The notes beneath the pieces are model-generated. The model searched no databases. It was not told the DNA's origin and worked only from the letters and a program-made list of their open reading frames with translations. DNA of 64,000 bases from [Mycobacterium] stephanolepidis (GTDB lineage: Bacteria > Actinomycetota > Actinomycetes > Mycobacteriales > Mycobacteriaceae). This document shows, piece by piece, positions 63,074 through 64,000 of this stretch (the stretch's first letter is position 1; each line of letters begins with the position of its first letter). The position numbers and the translations under genes were made by a program. The stretch is from contig NZ_AP018165.1 in assembly GCF_002356335.1 (NCBI RefSeq), forward strand, positions 2,914,001-2,978,000. Direction: 5' to 3'.

Positions 63074-64000
63074 ATGGCAAACGCCACGACCCGTCCGGCC
63101 CGTACTACTGAGTCCGACGATCTGGACACCCAAAGTCCAGCCGCCGACCTCGTTCGGGTGTATTTGAACGGCATCGGCAAGACTGCTCTGCTCACGGCGG
63201 AGGACGAAGTCGAGCTGGCCAAACGGATCGAGGCGGGGTTGTACGCCCAGCACCTTCTGGACACCAAGAAACGCCTCGGCGAGGCCCGCAAGAAGGATCT
63301 GGCGGCCATCGTGCGGGAGGGCAGCGCGGCGCGCAGCCATCTGCTGGAAGCCAACCTGCGGCTGGTGGTGTCGCTGGCCAAGCGCTACACCGGACGCGGA
63401 ATGCCGCTGCTTGACCTCATCCAGGAGGGCAACCTGGGCTTGATCCGTGCGATGGAGAAGTTCGACTACGCCAAGGGATTCAAGTTCTCGACCTACGCCA
63501 CCTGGTGGATTCGTCAGGCCATCACCCGTGGCATGGCCGATCAGAGCCGCACCATTCGCCTGCCAGTGCACCTGGTGGAACAGGTGAACAAGCTGGCTCG
63601 CATCAAGCGCGAGCTGCACCAGCGACTCGGCCGCGAGGCCAGCGACGAGGAATTGGCCGAGGAGTCCGGCATTCCCGTGGAGAAAATCGGGGATTTGCTG
63701 GACCACAGCCGGGATCCGGTGAGCCTGGATATGCCCGTGGGCACCGACGAGGAAGCGCCTCTGGGCGACTTCATCGAGGACACCGAGGCCATGTCGGCGG
63801 AGAACGCCGTCATCGCCGAGCTCCTGCACTCGGATGTGCGCAGCGTGCTGGCCACTCTCGACGAGCGCGAGCAGCAGGTCATCCGGCTTCGGTATGGGCT
63901 CGATGACGGACAGGCCCGCACACTCGACCAGATCGGCAAGCTGTTCGGACTGTCTCGCGAGCGGGTGCGTCAGATCGAGCGCGAAGTCATGACGAAGCTG
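63074..64000 (+). CDS. sigB: Primary-like sigma factor SigB, C-terminus cut by window edge
   Basis: 309 codons are visible. Region 1.2 ([20 protein letters not shown]), region 2 ([20 protein letters not shown] and [17 protein letters not shown]), region 3 and most of region 4 ([20 protein letters not shown]) are present; about 14 residues are expected beyond the edge. The long N-terminal tail of SigA is absent. AGGAGG lies before ATG 63074, and a SigE/SigH-type promoter upstream suggests stress induction. Matches Rv2710. Confidence 0.97.
   Translation, partial: MANATTRPARTTESDDLDTQSPAADLVRVYLNGIGKTALLTAEDEVELAKRIEAGLYAQHLLDTKKRLGEARKKDLAAIVREGSAARSHLLEANLRLVVSLAKRYTGRGMPLLDLIQEGNLGLIRAMEKFDYAKGFKFSTYATWWIRQAITRGMADQSRTIRLPVHLVEQVNKLARIKRELHQRLGREASDEELAEESGIPVEKIGDLLDHSRDPVSLDMPVGTDEEAPLGDFIEDTEAMSAENAVIAELLHSDVRSVLATLDEREQQVIRLRYGLDDGQARTLDQIGKLFGLSRERVRQIEREVMTKL

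Noticed and set aside
1..64000. tRNA, rRNA, IS elements, prophage genes
   Set aside because: None could be recognised by eye; a tRNAscan/Infernal and ISfinder search would be decisive.

Overview
The window is a gene-dense, GC-rich actinobacterial chromosome segment with many GTG starts, 4-base gene overlaps and mycobacterial families: AftC, Cei, ChdC/HemY/HemE, PpgK, CeoB/CeoC, SigA/SigB, DUF3159, DUF3710, DUF4193. From about 20.5 kb onward the gene order follows, from memory, the Mycobacterium tuberculosis H37Rv stretch Rv2668-Rv2710. Two tandem carboxylic acid reductase genes and the first 20 kb of accessory content point to a rapid grower, most likely of the Mycobacteroides abscessus/chelonae group. 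That placement is inference and no species is claimed.

Layout. 1-20.4 kb (accessory): a TetR regulator cut by the window edge, divergent from an MFS exporter; a GNAT; a large secreted-side protein with an RsdA-like domain; a methyltransferase; two tandem carboxylic acid reductases (5.8-13.0 kb) with mosaic near-identical T/R regions; a SnoaL-like protein; an amidohydrolase; a ferredoxin plus diiron-like hydrolase operon divergent from TetR-UbiB kinase; and an SDR/SRPBCC pair. 20.5-32.7 kb: envelope and housekeeping genes (MPT63-like secreted protein, ZapE-like ATPase, RibD-like reductase, lipoprotein hydrolase, AftC, MsrB), the coproporphyrin haem operon hemE-hemY-chdC, a DUF3000 gene and an RNase D. 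32.7-42.7 kb: dxs, nhaA, a TrmA-like RNA methyltransferase, an APC permease, the CeoB/CeoC potassium pair, DUF3159 and OB-fold genes, and an alpha/beta hydrolase. 42.7-45.1 kb: an ECF41-like sigma factor divergent from an NmrA-like oxidoreductase and a DUF385 gene, with mirror-image promoters. 45.1-51.3 kb: DUF3710, dut, DUF3093, DUF4193, cei, suhB, ppgK, sigA. 51.3-61 kb: an accessory stretch between sigA and sigB, including unknown genes, ogt, a flavoprotein disulfide reductase, a VOC protein, RidA, a FadR-type regulator with a fatty acid hydroxylase, and a DUF692 (MNIO) operon. 61-64 kb: DUF7455, YihY, DUF3039, DUF3099 and sigB, cut by the right edge.

Most notable: (1) the MNIO/DUF692 operon with a Cys-containing partner and an unannotated 55-residue membrane peptide, chained by overlapping start and stop codons; (2) the symmetric divergent ECF promoter pair GTAACTTT-N14-CGTCG; (3) the tandem CAR genes with signs of gene conversion; (4) an RsdA-like extracytoplasmic domain without the sigma-binding part, followed by pentapeptide and Gly/Ser repeats; (5) overlapping -10 boxes driving apparently leaderless dut and DUF3093; (6) seven convergent gene pairs that share exactly one CTAG tetramer. 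No tRNA, rRNA, CRISPR array, insertion sequence or phage gene was recognised.
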